Shown: one piece after another, positions 40,168 to 53,487 of the stretch
Numbering within the stretch: position 1 is the first letter of the stretch
Layout of the letters: each line of letters begins with the position of its first letter
Assembly: GCA_025093985.1 (NCBI GenBank)
Contig: JACAAK010000004.1
Span: 2,480,001-2,544,000 of the forward strand
Length of the DNA stretch: 64,000 nucleotides
Direction of reading: 5' to 3'
Source of the DNA: Calvatia gigantea
Lineage: Eukaryota; Basidiomycota; Agaricomycetes; Agaricales; Lycoperdaceae
The notes under the pieces: model-generated
What the model was told of the DNA's origin: nothing
What the model saw: the letters and a program-made list of their open reading frames with translations, nothing else
Databases searched by the model: none
Position numbers and translations under genes: made by a program

Positions 40168-43100
40168 TTACTGATCCCCTTGCCCTTCCAACACAGTTTG
40201 GGAAGCCTGCTCTACGAGTTCGTCAACAATGCGGGACAGATTCTCGTTCTTATCCCTGGACGGACAACCATAATAAGAAGGGTTCGTCAGCACCCGGCGA
40301 GAAAGGAACGAGAATGACAAGAGGTCAATCAAGTCCTGCTTCTTCTCCTTCCAGTCTACCTTTTGTACCTTCATCCAATTCACGAGCGTAGACGCTTCCA
40401 ACAGCTCGGACTCCAAAGGTAACCCATCACTTAAGAATCGCGTCAAAGTGTCCTTCGTTTCGGCTTGACAAAGTAAGAAGAAATGGCCAGCACCGGAATG
40501 CCGCACAGCATGACTCTGCATTCGGACAACCTTTGCAAGGCTGTAATCCCGCACTTGCCAATCCCCAGTACTTGACGATGGCCCCGTGAAATTGAGATAT
40601 TGTGTACCCATCACGACTACGACAGCCGCACGTACGGGCAGCGACGTGATCGAATCATGCGGGACAATAAGTACGCGTACCGCCCCTTCAGCAAACAAAC
40701 CGAGCATCAGCAATCGATCCTGTTTCTTAATTCCGCCATGGAAGATCCCAACGCCTTTGCCAATAAAATCTGCGAGAGACACATCCTGCAACCGTGCGCA
40801 TCTATCTTCGATGTACTCGTGGGAGACATCGTCCGGGAGATAACCACTTGTAGACTCGATCTCCAGCATTGATTGTGTAAGCAAGTTGAGAGCAATTGAG
40901 CGACAAAGTCCTCGGGAAGAAACAAAGACAATGGTACTTTCACCAGGCGGCGCGGTTCTAATGGCCATGTGTGCGGGTTTTGCCATGGCTTTGAACAGTG
41001 ACGCAGAGTGTGGAATTGTAAACGACTGAACGGAAACTTTCAAAATCTGGTCGCGATCCCTCGGTTGGAAACTGACGAGGGCCGTGGGGTCGACGTTCAA
41101 CCAATCCGCAAGATCAGTGGGATCGTTGAGTGAATTGGAAAGCCCGACGTATCTCGTTGGTTGAATTTGGGTAGCACAGCGAAGCAGGGACACAGCCAAT
41201 TCATACGTCGAGTCCAGCTGCTCAAGGTCGTCGCAGATAACGAGGTTGATGCTGGTTACACTCTCATGTGGACCGAACGAAACTAGGGATGTGAGCAGTA
41301 CACTGGCGGGTACGATCCGTATTAGTTGGCCCTTGGAAGGCGATAAGACTCTGGTCGATGAAGGCAACTCCAGAGGGATATTCAGCATCGAGCATGTCGG
41401 TTGGAGGTCTGCGTGTAGCTGTTGCGCGTAGCTTTCGTAAGGGGTCACAATCATCGTCCACAAGTCTGGCGTCACTTGCGTTGCCATCCTGAAAAATAAT
41501 ATGATCAGATATTCCAACAAGTGCGAGTAATTGCTTCGTACGCACAAAGCAAGGATCTTGGCCATCGTAGATTTCCCATTTCCACAGGGTGCGCAGATCA
41601 GTGAGTGATGGTGGGTGTTCGCCAGCGTCCAGTAAGCTTGCGTCTGGATGGCATTGAGGGTAGATGCCGTCTTTGATAATTGAGCTCTCAGAATAGGGTC
41701 CTTGATGACTGAGATAGGGAGTAAAGGCAGTGGCAATAGGGGTGTGTGGCTTTGTGAGGGTGCAGGCATCGTCAGGGTATCCAGAGAAACGTGTATCTCA
41801 TCCTCGGCACCGATCCAACGATCAGAAACGACGCGTATTGTAAGAAAGGCGGGTGGTACACCATTCGGGATGGTGAGAATGAACTCGAGAGTTGTAGATT
41901 CCGTGGCAGGACGGACAATGAGATGCGCGAGTTGCAGTATCGTTAGCCCTTCATGATCCTCTACCCAGATCCAAAACGGCTCCGCGCTTCCATGTAGCCT
42001 GGGATTCCAGGTAAAGTTACGTGTGAAACAGACAGAAATATTGAGGACATCAGACCCAAGTGGCCGCAGGCTCTGCTCGACCTGCAGCGATGGAAATTGT
42101 TTCGCGATCTTTAAGATTGCCTGGCCTTGTTGTTCATTGAGGCGTAGAAGTTCACCCAAGGAGGCCCCATCGAGAGTGAGGAGCTCCTGGACAGTCCATT
42201 CGTCTGCCAATTCCTGTATCCTATACAGTGTCTCCTGTTTGAGCTCAAACTGCCGCAGGGGGTGTTCGTATGGCCAAAGCCGTTTTTCAACAGCCTTACT
42301 CATCCCCATGAGTACCGTGGCAACACCAGCCCACTTACGGCTGAACGCAATCTCCAAAAGGGCACGAATGATGCGACCACCGTTTTGTGCTACATAGGCC
42401 ATGTCGGAAACGAGAGCAAAGTCTTCAATGACCTCTCGCGATATATACGCCTGGAGGAGGATATTGACTTTTCCGTGGTTTGTGTCGACCCCACCCTTGC
42501 AGACCGTGTTTAGCGACACCCATGCAAGCAGTGACTAACTCACCTTGACATCGCATGGGGCACGCTCCATCAACTGTTCCAACTCTTTCGTCTCTGAATC
42601 TCGCAGTTGTATTTGATCAAACTGGGAAAGCAGACCATGAAACTAGCTGGATGCAAAGCACATCGTGTCTCACCTCAGTACTCATGCTAAGCATTGCTAA
42701 TACATCAGCTTCCGACATCTTAGGACGAAACTCCTTGTTGAATATCTCCACAGAGGTATATCGGAGGTAATACTTGGCCGCAATTCTTCCAAGCTCTGTG
42801 ATAGTATAGCTTTCTGTCTTGTGGCCTTTGACGACCATTTTGGCATCTGCCAACATGTTGATAGCATAATTAACCAACTGGTGTCGTTTTCCTCCAAGTT
42901 GTGGATCATCCAAAAGGGTTTCCCTGGAAATTCCTGTGATTGTTCCGTCAGAGGGTGATCCCCACGAGCTGGGGTACGCACCATAAAAGGGCGGATTCTT
43001 CCTCATACGCACATGCAGATAAGTGTAACCAAGCCATTGAACAGCATCACCAAGGTTTGCTACAGTTCCCAAAGAGATTTCTGCATTGAGTGCGTCAACG

Positions 43101-46100
43101 AGGCCTTTGGAAAATCTTGCTACGGGTCAGATGATAGATAGACACGAGGATAAACTTAACCTACTGCGATTCAATAGGAATCTAGTGCTCGTGATTAGTG
43201 AGGAAAAGTGTGCGCATGTAAAGGTCTTACCTGCAAAGTAACTGCTTCTAGATAATGCGGGAGTTTGTCCTCTGTCGTACAGATATAGCCTTCACCGCTT
43301 GATTCCAAACCCGGTCGCCCCGCTCGACCAAATACCTGTAGCACGTCCAAGACGGAAAGGTCAACGAAAGAACCTTTGGAGCTATCATAAATTTGTGTGC
43401 CCTTGATGATAACTACCCGAAGAATGTGAATTCACTCGAAATATCTAAGGGGGAGAGCGTACCAGCATGCGCAGGCAAATTAACACCCCATGCTAGAGTA
43501 GCTGTACAGCATAGAACCTGGAAACCGTGAATAACTTCTACGGCCGATTGGATTCAGGAACTTCACCTTGATTGCTCTCGCTTCGAACAGCTTCTCCATT
43601 AGATTTCGATCTGACCTCAGCATTCCCGCGTGGTGGATACCAACGCCATAGTCGAAGAGCAGCTTCATCTCTTTGTTTCTAGATTGGCTGATCTCCCGAC
43701 GGAAAAGGTCCCACTGTGGGTGTTCCTGACAACTGAAGTCGTCCACAACACCTCTCATAAGGGCAACCTCTTTGAGGTCCATAGCTGCTTTCACAGTCTC
43801 TTTCCGAGCGTGAACAAAGACCATAACTTGATGGCCTTGTGCGACCAAACCAGCGACCTTCTCAAAAGTGACGTGGTCAAGGTTCTTGCGGGATTGGGTA
43901 CTCCCGGGTTTGCCTTTGATACCTAAGAAATGCTGTTCCAACGGTATCGGCCGAAACGAGGAATCAAAATAGAAGAGACCTTTGTACTTAGATACGCTAT
44001 GACATGATCAACAAGATAACTTTTGCACCAACAAACATCACACCTGAGAAATTCCGCGACATCCACGAAATTGGGAAGAGTAGCACTCAACCCGACTATA
44101 CGAATAACAGATTGGCTTGATTCGACCTGACAATCCAATCAGCATTGTAAATGGTCTACAAAGCAACTCACTTGTCTGAGCGTTCTTGCAACTATAGTTT
44201 CGATCACAGCGCCACGCTCGTCGTTGAGTAGATGTACTTCATCAATAATGAGGAGCTTGAGGCTCTGAGACGAGACATTGTGAGGGCGAAACAATGCTTC
44301 AGAAGGTGAAACCCCTCACAGATGCGATCTCTCCTTCACCTGTAGGTTTCCTCGTCACGACATCCCATTTCTCTGGAGTTGTAACAATAATTTGTGTAGC
44401 GGCGATTTCTGCCTTGGTCATCTGCATGTCACCTTGTTCCCAGTCGGCTGGAGTGCTTAAATAGACGGTGTAAAGGACGTACCAGTTAATTCCCTGACCT
44501 CTATCGCCAGCCAACGAAGTCTCCTTCCAAGTTTACGAACGATCTCGGCCGCAAGTGCTTTCATAGGAGCACTGCAAGATGGTGTAATCAGAAAAGGTTC
44601 GGGGAAAGGAAGGGGAAAAATATGTAATACACGTAAATAATCTTGAAAGCATCTCGATGGATTGTACTGCGGAGGTCAACCGTAGGATCTGCTTGTGAGC
44701 GGTGTTGGTTGATAACACGGAGGATTGTTAACATAGCAACATCCGTTTTTCCCTGTCATAAGTAAGAGGGCGAATAGTCGCATAGGTCATAGTCATACAG
44801 CACCGGTGGGAGCTATGAAGTTCGGATGAGAATTTCCCCGCACTCGTGCTCAGGGCATGAAAATTACCACATATCAACATATTTTCGTTAGTGTTATAGG
44901 CTGTGGGATAGACGAGAGACTGTATGCGGTTGAGTGACATATAGCCCTAGGGGCGGTCTCAGATGTGACATCCTTGGGTCAGTGGCTAAGAGGCTTACTG
45001 GAAAGCACCCTTTTGCGAGGGAGTCGAGTTCTGTTACTAGAATCAAATGCTCCTTCGATCTCGGAGGAACCGGTTTCGCGGGAGGTACTATCACCTCTTC
45101 GTATTCCTGTGATACTCTGAGCATGGGAAGTGTTTGTTTACTACGATGGACATACCTCACGATATTTTCTTTCAGTCCCCAAGGGTAATAAATACTTCTG
45201 TCCTGTTGGCGACAAGATGTTGTTTTGCGAGAGTTTCATGGAACTATAGACATGAGGAAGCACTTCCGGAGTTCCGGACTAAGGTCATTAATGAGTACGC
45301 GCCTCGGTGGTGAAACGAAGAGCGGACGAACTTCAACGCCGGAGAAAAGCGGCCTTGCTGCGTTTTCCTGGAAAGCTCTCTCCATCCGCCTTCGTGCAGC
45401 CTCTGGAGAAAAATCTGTTGAATCAATCTCTATGAGGAATACGTTGAGTCAGAAATGACATGTTCTTCAGAGGCAGGTGACAATACCCGGCTGTATGGTG
45501 GATGGGACCCCGTTTCCCGTTGTTCTTGAACGATCTTGAGATAGATAACGAGAGATCTAAATAGGTTCACTGCTCTGAAAAGGAGGAAAAGGTTCAAAGA
45601 ACGTACTTTTTGCTTGGAAGCTTCCCGGTTGGCCAGCAGATCCATTACCAGTTCCAAGCTCTCAAAACCGAGGAGCTCTGCCATTTGTTCAGATATGACA
45701 TCGCCAGGATCCTGGGATGAAAGTAGGGTGAGAAGGGCTGGGATCAGTGTTTCGTGGTTGGGGTTTCTGTTCTTGGTTGGGAGAGTGAGCATATCATTTT
45801 TGAGCACACACACTTCTGTAATTTCAATACAAGCTCGCTATCCTCGCTTTCCGGTGTTCCACCGGCCAAATGCACGTCAAGGACCGAGTGATCGCCAATG
45901 TCAGGGGCTTCGTCTCCATTTTCGTGGACATCACGGTTTGGTGGCTCTCCGTTTAGTCTATGGATATAACGGTCAGTAAAACAGTAAGCTCCACAATAGT
46001 TCTATATTCATACGAGAGCCATTGGTCAATCTCCCTCCGAAAATGGTCAGAAGTACCAGTGCTCTCCTCATCCCCGACGAGGGAACGAAGGTGCTTCTCA

Positions 46101-46111
46101 ATGGATTCCAT
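40168..46111 (-). CDS. SLH1/ASCC3-type DExH helicase with degenerate, truncated second cassette
   Basis: A large Ski2-like helicase. Cassette 1 is intact: [27 protein letters not shown] (motif I, built across introns), [89 protein letters not shown] (VI), then a first Sec63 module ([42 protein letters not shown]). The sequence tracks human ASCC3 and yeast Slh1 (ribosome quality control). Cassette 2 is degraded: its P-loop is [12 protein letters not shown], motif II is VICDDLEQL instead of DExH, and the QxxGRAGR motif VI is replaced by [14 protein letters not shown]. The protein ends soon after NPSYYGCPS, where the C-terminal Sec63 module should begin. Start ATG 46111 ([11 protein letters not shown]). 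Many introns. Confidence 0.8.
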
Positions 46112-46423
46112 CGCTATGTTCAATAATATTTTGCCTAAGTCTAGTTGCAGGGGACACAAAACGGAGGAACGGGGGGTATTGTGCAACGAGGCAGGGTTTC
46201 AAAATTAAGATTCATATAGCGGGTTGTTGCGTCTGGATCGGAAGATCAGAGCCGAATGATTTCACCTCACGTGTCCCCGACACAGTCTCTTAGAAGACCC
46301 ACTGACGATGCGGCCCAAGTTTAAGGATGGAATACAATGTAATGCATTAATTCGAAGATAATACCATAGGTGAAGAGAATGAAGTCCGCAGTGACAGAGA
46401 AACCACATAAAAATGATAGCCGA
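46112..46423. other. Intergenic (312 bp) with a CACGTG box
   Basis: This is the promoter of the helicase gene, and the 3' flank of EFR3. CACGTG at 46268-46273 lies about 157 bp upstream of the helicase start. No coding signal. Confidence 0.4.
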
Positions 46424-49400
46424 TCATCGTTGGTCCGATTTTTGTAGAGCAGAAAATGACGCCTTCAAGAGATTCCCATTTTGTTTCCCAATCCCAAGCT
46501 TTGATAGGACATCGCGAACCTCTCCTGTTGCGGATGGAGCAGCCCGTTTTTTTGCGCGGCCTCGGGATCGTGTTTGAGTTAACCTATTACCATTCTCCCC
46601 ACTGACGAAAGAAGGTGCGTGGTCGAGTGTAGATATTGAAGGTGGTCGAACCAAAGCAGGGTTTGACATACTGCTCCTTCCCTCCAGTGCTTCCCGGAGA
46701 TCGGTTACCCCGAGGCCACGCGTTGAACGAGCCAAACTTTGCAATGACATATTGTTCATGTGCATCAGAGCAGGAGATATCCTCAGCAGTGGAGAAACGC
46801 CATCACCCCGTACTGTCGCCTCAAAACCCGAAGCGCGTTCAACTGTACTAACGCTTAGGTATTTGTGATAGTACAGGTGGAATTGCGTGGACTTACAGTC
46901 ATTAAGCGCCGCCTCAGGGGTCCAAGGCACCGAGAGACGGCGAGATAGTGTCTCCTGGTCGACACCAAATGCGTCCAGCACAGCCTCGCTGGAAGTCACA
47001 GCACGAAGTGCTGCATTTCCATCGATGGGAGCCCAAGGGATATCTTGGTTCCATGAGAAATCTTGCAAAGTGAGGAATGTATCCTCAGGTAGCGATGGCT
47101 GTGGTACAATGAAGGATACCTTCATGGTTGTAAGGGCCTGTGGAGCGCGTCAGGCTTCTCGTGGAAAGGTTCTAATGAATGATCATACCTCCTCTGCCAT
47201 TTTAACTACTCCTTGTACACTCCAAACAGTCCCGATCGCTAGCCAAACCCTTGCAAGCAGCTCATCAATCGCAAATACCCACCTCAGTAAACCTGGATTC
47301 TCTTCGGGGATTTTGTTTGCTCGCTGCAATGCAAGTAGCATTGGAACCCCAGTGAGTAGTCCCCTGATGGGTATTTGTTCCTGCACTGTTCGCAAGACTT
47401 TGAGGGCATCTTGAACGTCATTAAAAGACGCCGCCGGTGAGCTTGACAAGCAACTCGGAGCACGTTTGACGTATTTATAGACTAAGGAGATTTTTCTGTC
47501 GCGCGGTCCTTGGGATAACGCGAATGACGGTCGACCAGATATTGAAGTACGCCGATCATAGCCTTGGGAATCATTCAAAATTTCCTCTTGAGCCGGACTG
47601 CGCAACGTGGAAGGATCGGTGGCTGCGGGGGAGGATGTACCGGGAGATGAGTTTGACGTAAGGCCCAACACAGAGCATGTCAACAACATATAATAGTAGG
47701 CATGCAAGGCATTCAAGAGTTTGTTGATGATGTCGCCAGGGTGTAAAAGGGCACGGGCATTCGCTGCTTGTACAAATGGCCCTTCAGCCAGCTTCCGAGC
47801 CCTCTTAATGCCATCGGGATCGGGACAATCCCCATATCTCGGCATTTCGAAGGTAAGATAATAGACAAGGGCGTTGGTATAATCCATCCGCACGGTGATT
47901 TCTCGGTCGCAGATCAAACTTAGAGTGTCTAGCCAAACATCAGGCGGGACTTTGGTTCTTCTGGCCACTCTATTATCATGGGTAAGGTCTCGACTCGAAC
48001 GATCGTTTAGGGGTGAGTTCGGGCGGGAGGGTGTCCTCTGTGCATGGTTTTGTATGTTTGCATCGGACTTATTGGCACTTTCAATGAGGCCTGAAAGCCC
48101 CGACAAAAGCGCACGGATGGCGGCGGAGCGTGTGCGAGCGTAACCAGGTTTTCCTTGGGCCAAGACACCTTGGATTTCAACAGTAATGAGACGACCCACA
48201 AGTTCGCCCTAACGAGGGTATGAGCACCAAATTAAAAGGCGAAGGAAGAAGACGTACAGCCAAATCCTGAATTTGATCGGAGTAATAAACGTGGGTGCCT
48301 AGGGACGCTATGCAGTTTTCCAGTGATGGAACTAGCCGATCTTCTGGATCAATGGACGTCCGACGGATGAGAATGGTAACGAGATTCGATAATATGTCAG
48401 ATGAAGAAAGGTTGATCATCCTTGTAGGAGAATTCAAGACAGTGGCAATCATTGCGGTAAGTGCTTGGTGCATAGCAGTGGCTGTCGTCGAGTTTTGATG
48501 TTCGAGCAAGCGTTCCACAAGCCAGGTAGGGACGACATAGCGATATTGATACTGGGCCCAATCAGCGATTCTGTGTGCTAACCAGCAACAATGGTCGATT
48601 GTGCTCCAGCCCTTGAGTTCATCAAGATTATCACATGTTGATTGCATTATGAAACCCAACTGAGGGCCCGTCGCATGGCGTAGGAGTGAGAACAGTGCCC
48701 GGAGTGCTGCATCAGAAACATCGCTATTTGAGGGTCCCTTATCACCGTCGACGTGGATATGAATAGAAGCAGCACGTCGTTCATAAGCTGGGCGTTGACG
48801 GAATTCTGCGAGATAAGGGGAGATGGGCCCTCGATCCTTGACCTCGCCAGCTCTGGTGTCATGAGGATAAGGTGCAACACAGGTAGAGTAATATACGTAC
48901 TGTTCATTGAGTGTGGAAACGTCCGTTCGAAGGAGGATAAGGATTATTGGATTCAGGATGATAGCAACCTGCGCTCTAAACTGGATGAAGTCATTGTACA
49001 ACGCTTCCGAATTTAACGCAGCTGTCAGTGCGGTCAACCCAACCAACCTCGTACTGTACGCAATTAGGAGGACCGTATACCTCAACGTGACAGAGTTACT
49101 TACCGGTTCCGAGTTTCGTGGTCTGGAGCATCGCTGCGGCTAAGAGAGGTGAATGTACGCAGAGCGGATAGGTAGTTGTTTGTGAGGGTACTATCAACAC
49201 CAATGAGGTGCCCATCGGTAAATGTGGTCCACGCAGTAAACTGGTTCCGATGTCTCAGGTTAAAAGGGGGGGAAGAAGTTCAAAACTCACGTCGCTCGCT
49301 GCCCTGACAGCAACTTCTAGGTCCGAAGCCAAGGAGGCAAGGACTATTTCAACCGATGCGATGAGAGAAGGCGATAGTAGTGCGATATCACGCTTGCACT

Positions 49401-49779
49401 CTGATGCCAAGGAACGAAATATTGAGAGGGTGATAAGGAGAGACCTTTAGTCTGTTACAGTGAGATGATAGGCTTAGACTTGCCCAGCGACTTACGCTCT
49501 CATGCGGAGGTTCCCATTACAAGCTTTGCGACATTCTGTCCTGAGGCGCTTTTCTAATTCAGCTCCAAGCTTTGTTAATTTACCACGATTATTAGACCTG
49601 TGGGGCACTTCAAGTTCGTGGGCGGCATCCAAGAAAGATGGCACTCACGCGTAATAAGTTAAACGGCTCAGCTCATGAGAGTTAGGAGCATAGTTTGGGC
49701 CCGCCGTGAGGAGAGTAGAGGTCGGAGGGTAGCAGGCATTGAGGAGTTGCACATGATTGGGAGTGAAGAGATGGTGCAT
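46424..49779 (-). CDS. EFR3: Plasma-membrane PI4-kinase scaffold Efr3
   Basis: Efr3 anchors the Stt4 PI 4-kinase complex at the plasma membrane. The N-terminus is diagnostic: MHHLFTPNHVQLLNACYPP (membrane-anchoring Cys region), LTYYASNNRGKLTKLGAELEKR (spliced) and CNGNLRMRA. A long armadillo/HEAT-like helical body follows in several exons, with VYYSDQIQDLAVRL, RALLSGLSGLIESANKSD, DVWLDTLSLICDREITVRMDYTNALVYYL and LLRWVFAIDELLARVWLAIG. The C-terminal third is disordered, with SRGRAKKRAAPS and a closing DVLSKLGIGKQNGNLLKASFSALQKSD. Start ATG 49779. Introns use ordinary GT-AG sites. The two main large exons lie at about 48199-47183 and 47125-46424. Confidence 0.85.
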
Positions 49780-50327
49780 AGACAAGAATGAAGGAAAGTG
49801 AAGGAGCAGTGAAGCTAGTGAAGCGGCGTCTTCTCAGCTTAAAGTGAGGAAGAAGTACCTGAGAGGAAGCCCAGACTTTGTTTTCGCAAGGGTGCCCTGC
49901 AAAGCCGTTCACTGACGTCGAGGCCGCCAGTAAGTCGTGGGAAAGACCGCCCAAACACACATCAATATCTAGGGCTCATCAAATTTCTGTTGTCTTGTGT
50001 GATCTTTCCTATCCAGACGTCCAAGTCTTGTCACCCGAGCCGGAAGGTATGTATGTGATCCTCTCCCCTTATATGATGATCTTTTTCTGCTGTGCACCAG
50101 ACCAAGTGCTTCTTTGACGACAAATACCCTGGCTCCCTCACATACGCTTGGGATTGCCCTGATCATCTTTGGCACCTTCTTCCTTCCGGAATGCTAACTT
50201 TACCTCTCTCAGGTCGATGTACTAAGCCTCTTTGACCACCAAAAATTGGAATACATGATTCTCGTTGGAGATTCCACCATTTCAAAGCTACAGATATTTC
50301 TACATGTTATGAATATGTACATAGCGT
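49780..50327. other. Intergenic (548 bp)
   Basis: This is the promoter of EFR3 and the 3' flank of the BRCT gene. A plus-strand open stretch (49878 onward) has no ATG and no recognisable homology, so it is not called. Confidence 0.45.
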
Positions 50328-51158
50328 TCACATGAAAGATCTATGGGTCTTGTCAGTGGAGATTGTAAATTTCCGTTCCGGCTGCCGTTTGCCTAGAGCA
50401 ATGGATTGAGAAACCCATTCAGGACGAACGATGTATGGTTTGTTGCACGTCTTGCCCTTCAAAAATCGATCCGTCTTCGACCCGCTCAGCCATTGAGAGG
50501 TCACAATATGGGTACACTGAGATGGCACCGGGCTACAGAAAATCAGAACTTGAGGACTCGCTGTTCATGAGACTTCGCAAGTACTTACACGGTCTGTCCT
50601 CCCGCTTCGGCCACAACTCGTTTCAACTCAATATCTGTTGTGCCATTTAGGTATCCGCTGAGATATATACGGACGGAACGGAGAACGCCGTTGGAACAGG
50701 AGCTTGATCCTCGTTGTGCCACCAACTTCGTTTCTCGGTCTTTGAGATATAACCTCCGGTTCATGCACTCCTCATTGACTTGATGCCCTGTCGAAACCGA
50801 GACAGCTCGATCTGTTTTTCAAAGTTCATCACACGAGAAGTACAAGGAGAAAAGGGAACAGGAAGATTAACCTGCCCGGTTGGCCGCGTCGGAATGGGTG
50901 ATCGGGTTATATTCACTTGAGAGATTGCGCAACAGTCCCCGGTTCAGTTCCTTTATGCTAAGTTTAAGTTTCGGTCGTCGAACTTCGTGTCCTCTTAGTG
51001 ATTTTTGTGCAATATTTGTTAATCAACATACAACTTGCATCGTTCAGCTCCTTGTCTGATGCCGGAGGGTGGGTTTTATATGGGTGGTATCGGAGACCCT
51101 CAGCCTTCAAAGCAGGTGAAATTGATGTCTTCGCAACCTTGGGAAAATAACGCTCCAT
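50328..51158 (-). CDS. Small BRCT-domain protein
   Basis: The protein has about 205 residues. The N-terminus is MERYFPKVAKTSISPALKAE. A basic helical stretch follows (RRPKLKLSIKELNRGLLRNL), then SEYNPITHSDAANRADRAVS, and a single BRCT domain at the C-terminus: VRIYLSGYLNGTTDIELKRVV, AEAGGQTV, SQCTHIVTSQWLSGSKTDRF and KPYIVRPEWVSQSIALGKRQ, ending RSFM. The VRPEW(V)xxSIxxGK pattern is the BRCT signature, most like the REV1-type BRCT of fungal DNA-repair proteins. But there is no polymerase domain after it: the stop (50328-50330) follows within 20 residues. Introns include a 43-nt one (50992-51034). It is probably a DNA-damage adaptor; exact role unknown. It diverges from FPGS. Confidence 0.7.
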
Positions 51159-51377
51159 TATATATGAACGAATCAACAAGAGAACGAGTGGATTTAGCAA
51201 GGCACGCGAGCCTTCTGTGTTGGTGAACGATGGAAACAGGCGCGGGTCCTTTGAGGTCCTTTGACTCTGAACCGTGTCAACTGCGTCGATGTCACGAACC
51301 CATCACGTCGCGTGGGTGTGACAAGAACCATCCGGAGTAATACCGTCTTCTGCCAAATCATCCTGCCAGATCGAGGC

Positions 51378-53391
51378 ATGTGGATGGGTCCCCCCAAGTT
51401 CTTATCATCCTTATTCAGATCCACCCATCTTCACCTCCTAATTAAGCGCCCAGGGCACCGATACATGACCTCGACAAGAACTTACCAAGGCGCAGTAGAT
51501 CACCTCAACAGTCTCCAGTCCAATGCCGCAACGCTCGATGCTGTTCGCGCCTCCGGGGGGCGCTTGAGTGAATTTGCGATTCCCGAGATGTTGGAATACC
51601 TACAGCGCATCGGTTACTCGGTACGCCCGTTACCTTTGATGGGGATTTTTGTGCATCGTATGTATTCATAACAGCCAGATGAACTGAATGCGTTGAATGT
51701 CATACATATCACGGGAACGAAGGGGAAAGGATCTACGAGCGCCTTTGTAAGCTCAATCTTACAGCGTACAAATCCGTCCTGGAAAGTTGGTATGAGGACC
51801 TCTTACATCCACTACCATGTGGCTAATTTAAGGATTTGAAGGGCTTTACACTTCACCTCATCTCGTCGCTGTGCGAGAGCGCATTCGCATAAATGGCGCT
51901 CCCATATCAGAAGAGGATTTTACCAAATATTTCTTCGAAATATGGGATAGACTCGTCGCTAATGATAAGGTCAATCCCAACACAATCTCTCCGAATGACC
52001 ATATCTTAACACCAGTCTGTATAGCGAAAGTTACAGGCGACCAGTCTCATGCCAGGCTACTTCCGCTTCATGACACTCCTTGCTTTTCACACATTCCTCA
52101 AAATGAATGTTGACGCCACTGTCCTTGAGGTTGGCGTCGGTGGAACATACGACAGTACCAACATAGTACCCAAACCTGTCGTTACAGGTGTCACGGCTCT
52201 TGGTATCGACCATGTTTCCGTACTGGGGAAGACGCTTAGAGAAATTGCATGGCAGAAGGGGGGGATATTCAAGGTCAGTGTCAAATCCTGCATGCTTTTG
52301 TTGTTACTAACTACCCCCCCCCCCGTAGGAAGGCGTATCTGCAGTTACTGTCACTCAACCACAGGAAGGGATGGAAGTGCTCGAACAAAGGGCGAAAGAG
52401 CTGCACGTAAGAATTTTAAGTTAATGCAAGCAAAACTTTTATCCAATGCGGTTGTGTCAGGCATCTTCCCTCACAGCTGTCAGGCCATCTAACGCCCTAT
52501 CCGACATCCAATTAGGTATGACGGAACTTATAACACTTCAAGTGTTGTCCTTACCCCGAGAAAAGGTTTAGCTGGCAAACATCAAATCCAAAATGCCGCG
52601 ATAGCTGTTGCGCTTGCCAGGACAATCCTCCAAGAGCGCAACTCCCTTAACGACACTTCCGAACTTCCGCAGACGTTTATTGACGGGCTTAAAACCACCA
52701 AATGGCCAGGTCGCTGCCAAACAGTCCCCGACCCAATTCAGACCAACATCACATGGTATTTGGATGGCGCACATACCCTTGAAAGCTTGAATTGTTGCAT
52801 GGACTGGTTCCTTAGTCCAGGAGTTGGAGTTGCCGCCCAGGGGTCGCCGTAAGTACCTGCATCTAAAAAGCCCGGCATCACAGTTTCTGAAGTGGTTCAG
52901 GTCGTCAACTAAGAGAATTCTGGTATTTAATTGTACGAGCGGTCGTTCTGGTCAAGCTTTCCTGGAAGCCATCCATGGCAAGATTGCGATGTGGGCGAAC
53001 CAGAACAAATTGGATCCAACCAACTTCTTTCACGACATCATCTTCTGTACCAACGTCACATATGCGGATGGGCATTTTAAAGGAGGCAAGTTGCACCGCA
53101 CCTACTTGCAACAGGGTATTCATTTGTGTTACTCTAGATTTGACTGCGAAAGCTATATCCAACACTGAGCTCACTCAGCTTACAACACAGAAACAGCTCG
53201 CAGCGGCTTGGTCTTCCATAGTGCCGGGTTACCCCCAGGAGAATTTGCACGTACTCCCATCGATTGAGCACGCCATCAATAAGATCAAGGACATCAGCAA
53301 CTTTAGTTCTCTGAAAGTGCTCGTCGCTGGGAGCCTGCACTTGGTCGGAGGCGTCATAGAAACCGCAGGATTATCAGACGTTGCTTTATAG
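51378..53391 (+). CDS. MET7: Folylpolyglutamate synthase
   Basis: FPGS adds glutamates to folates, needed for retention and for methionine and purine synthesis, in both cytosol and mitochondria. Motifs: TYQGAVDHLNSLQSN, ELNALNVIHITGTKGKGSTSAFV (P-loop TGTKGKGST), GLYTSPHLVAVRERIRING, FFEIWDRL, FLKMNVDATVLEVGVGGTYDSTN (catalytic/Mg site), TGVTALGIDHVSVLGKTL, GKHQIQNAAIAVALA, WPGRCQTV, WYLDGAHTLES (DGAH motif) and VLVAGSLHLVGGVIE near the end. Two in-frame starts: 51378 (MWMGPPKFLSSLFRSTHLHLL), a basic/hydrophobic presequence, and 51465 (MTSTRTYQGAV), the cytosolic form. Several introns, one with a CCCCCC tract before its acceptor. Stop 53389-53391. Confidence 0.9.
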
Positions 53392-53487
53392 ATGCCATTG
53401 CTATACGTTATACTCTACTTATTCCTATTAGGCCTAATATTGGAAGGATAAGATTCCTGGCCTACCCTATGCAGCTTGCTAGAATAC

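Noticed and set aside
49878..50117. Small plus-strand reading frame in the EFR3 upstream region, with a possible intron
   Set aside because: It begins at TTG with no ATG, the composition is not protein-like, and no conserved motif is seen.
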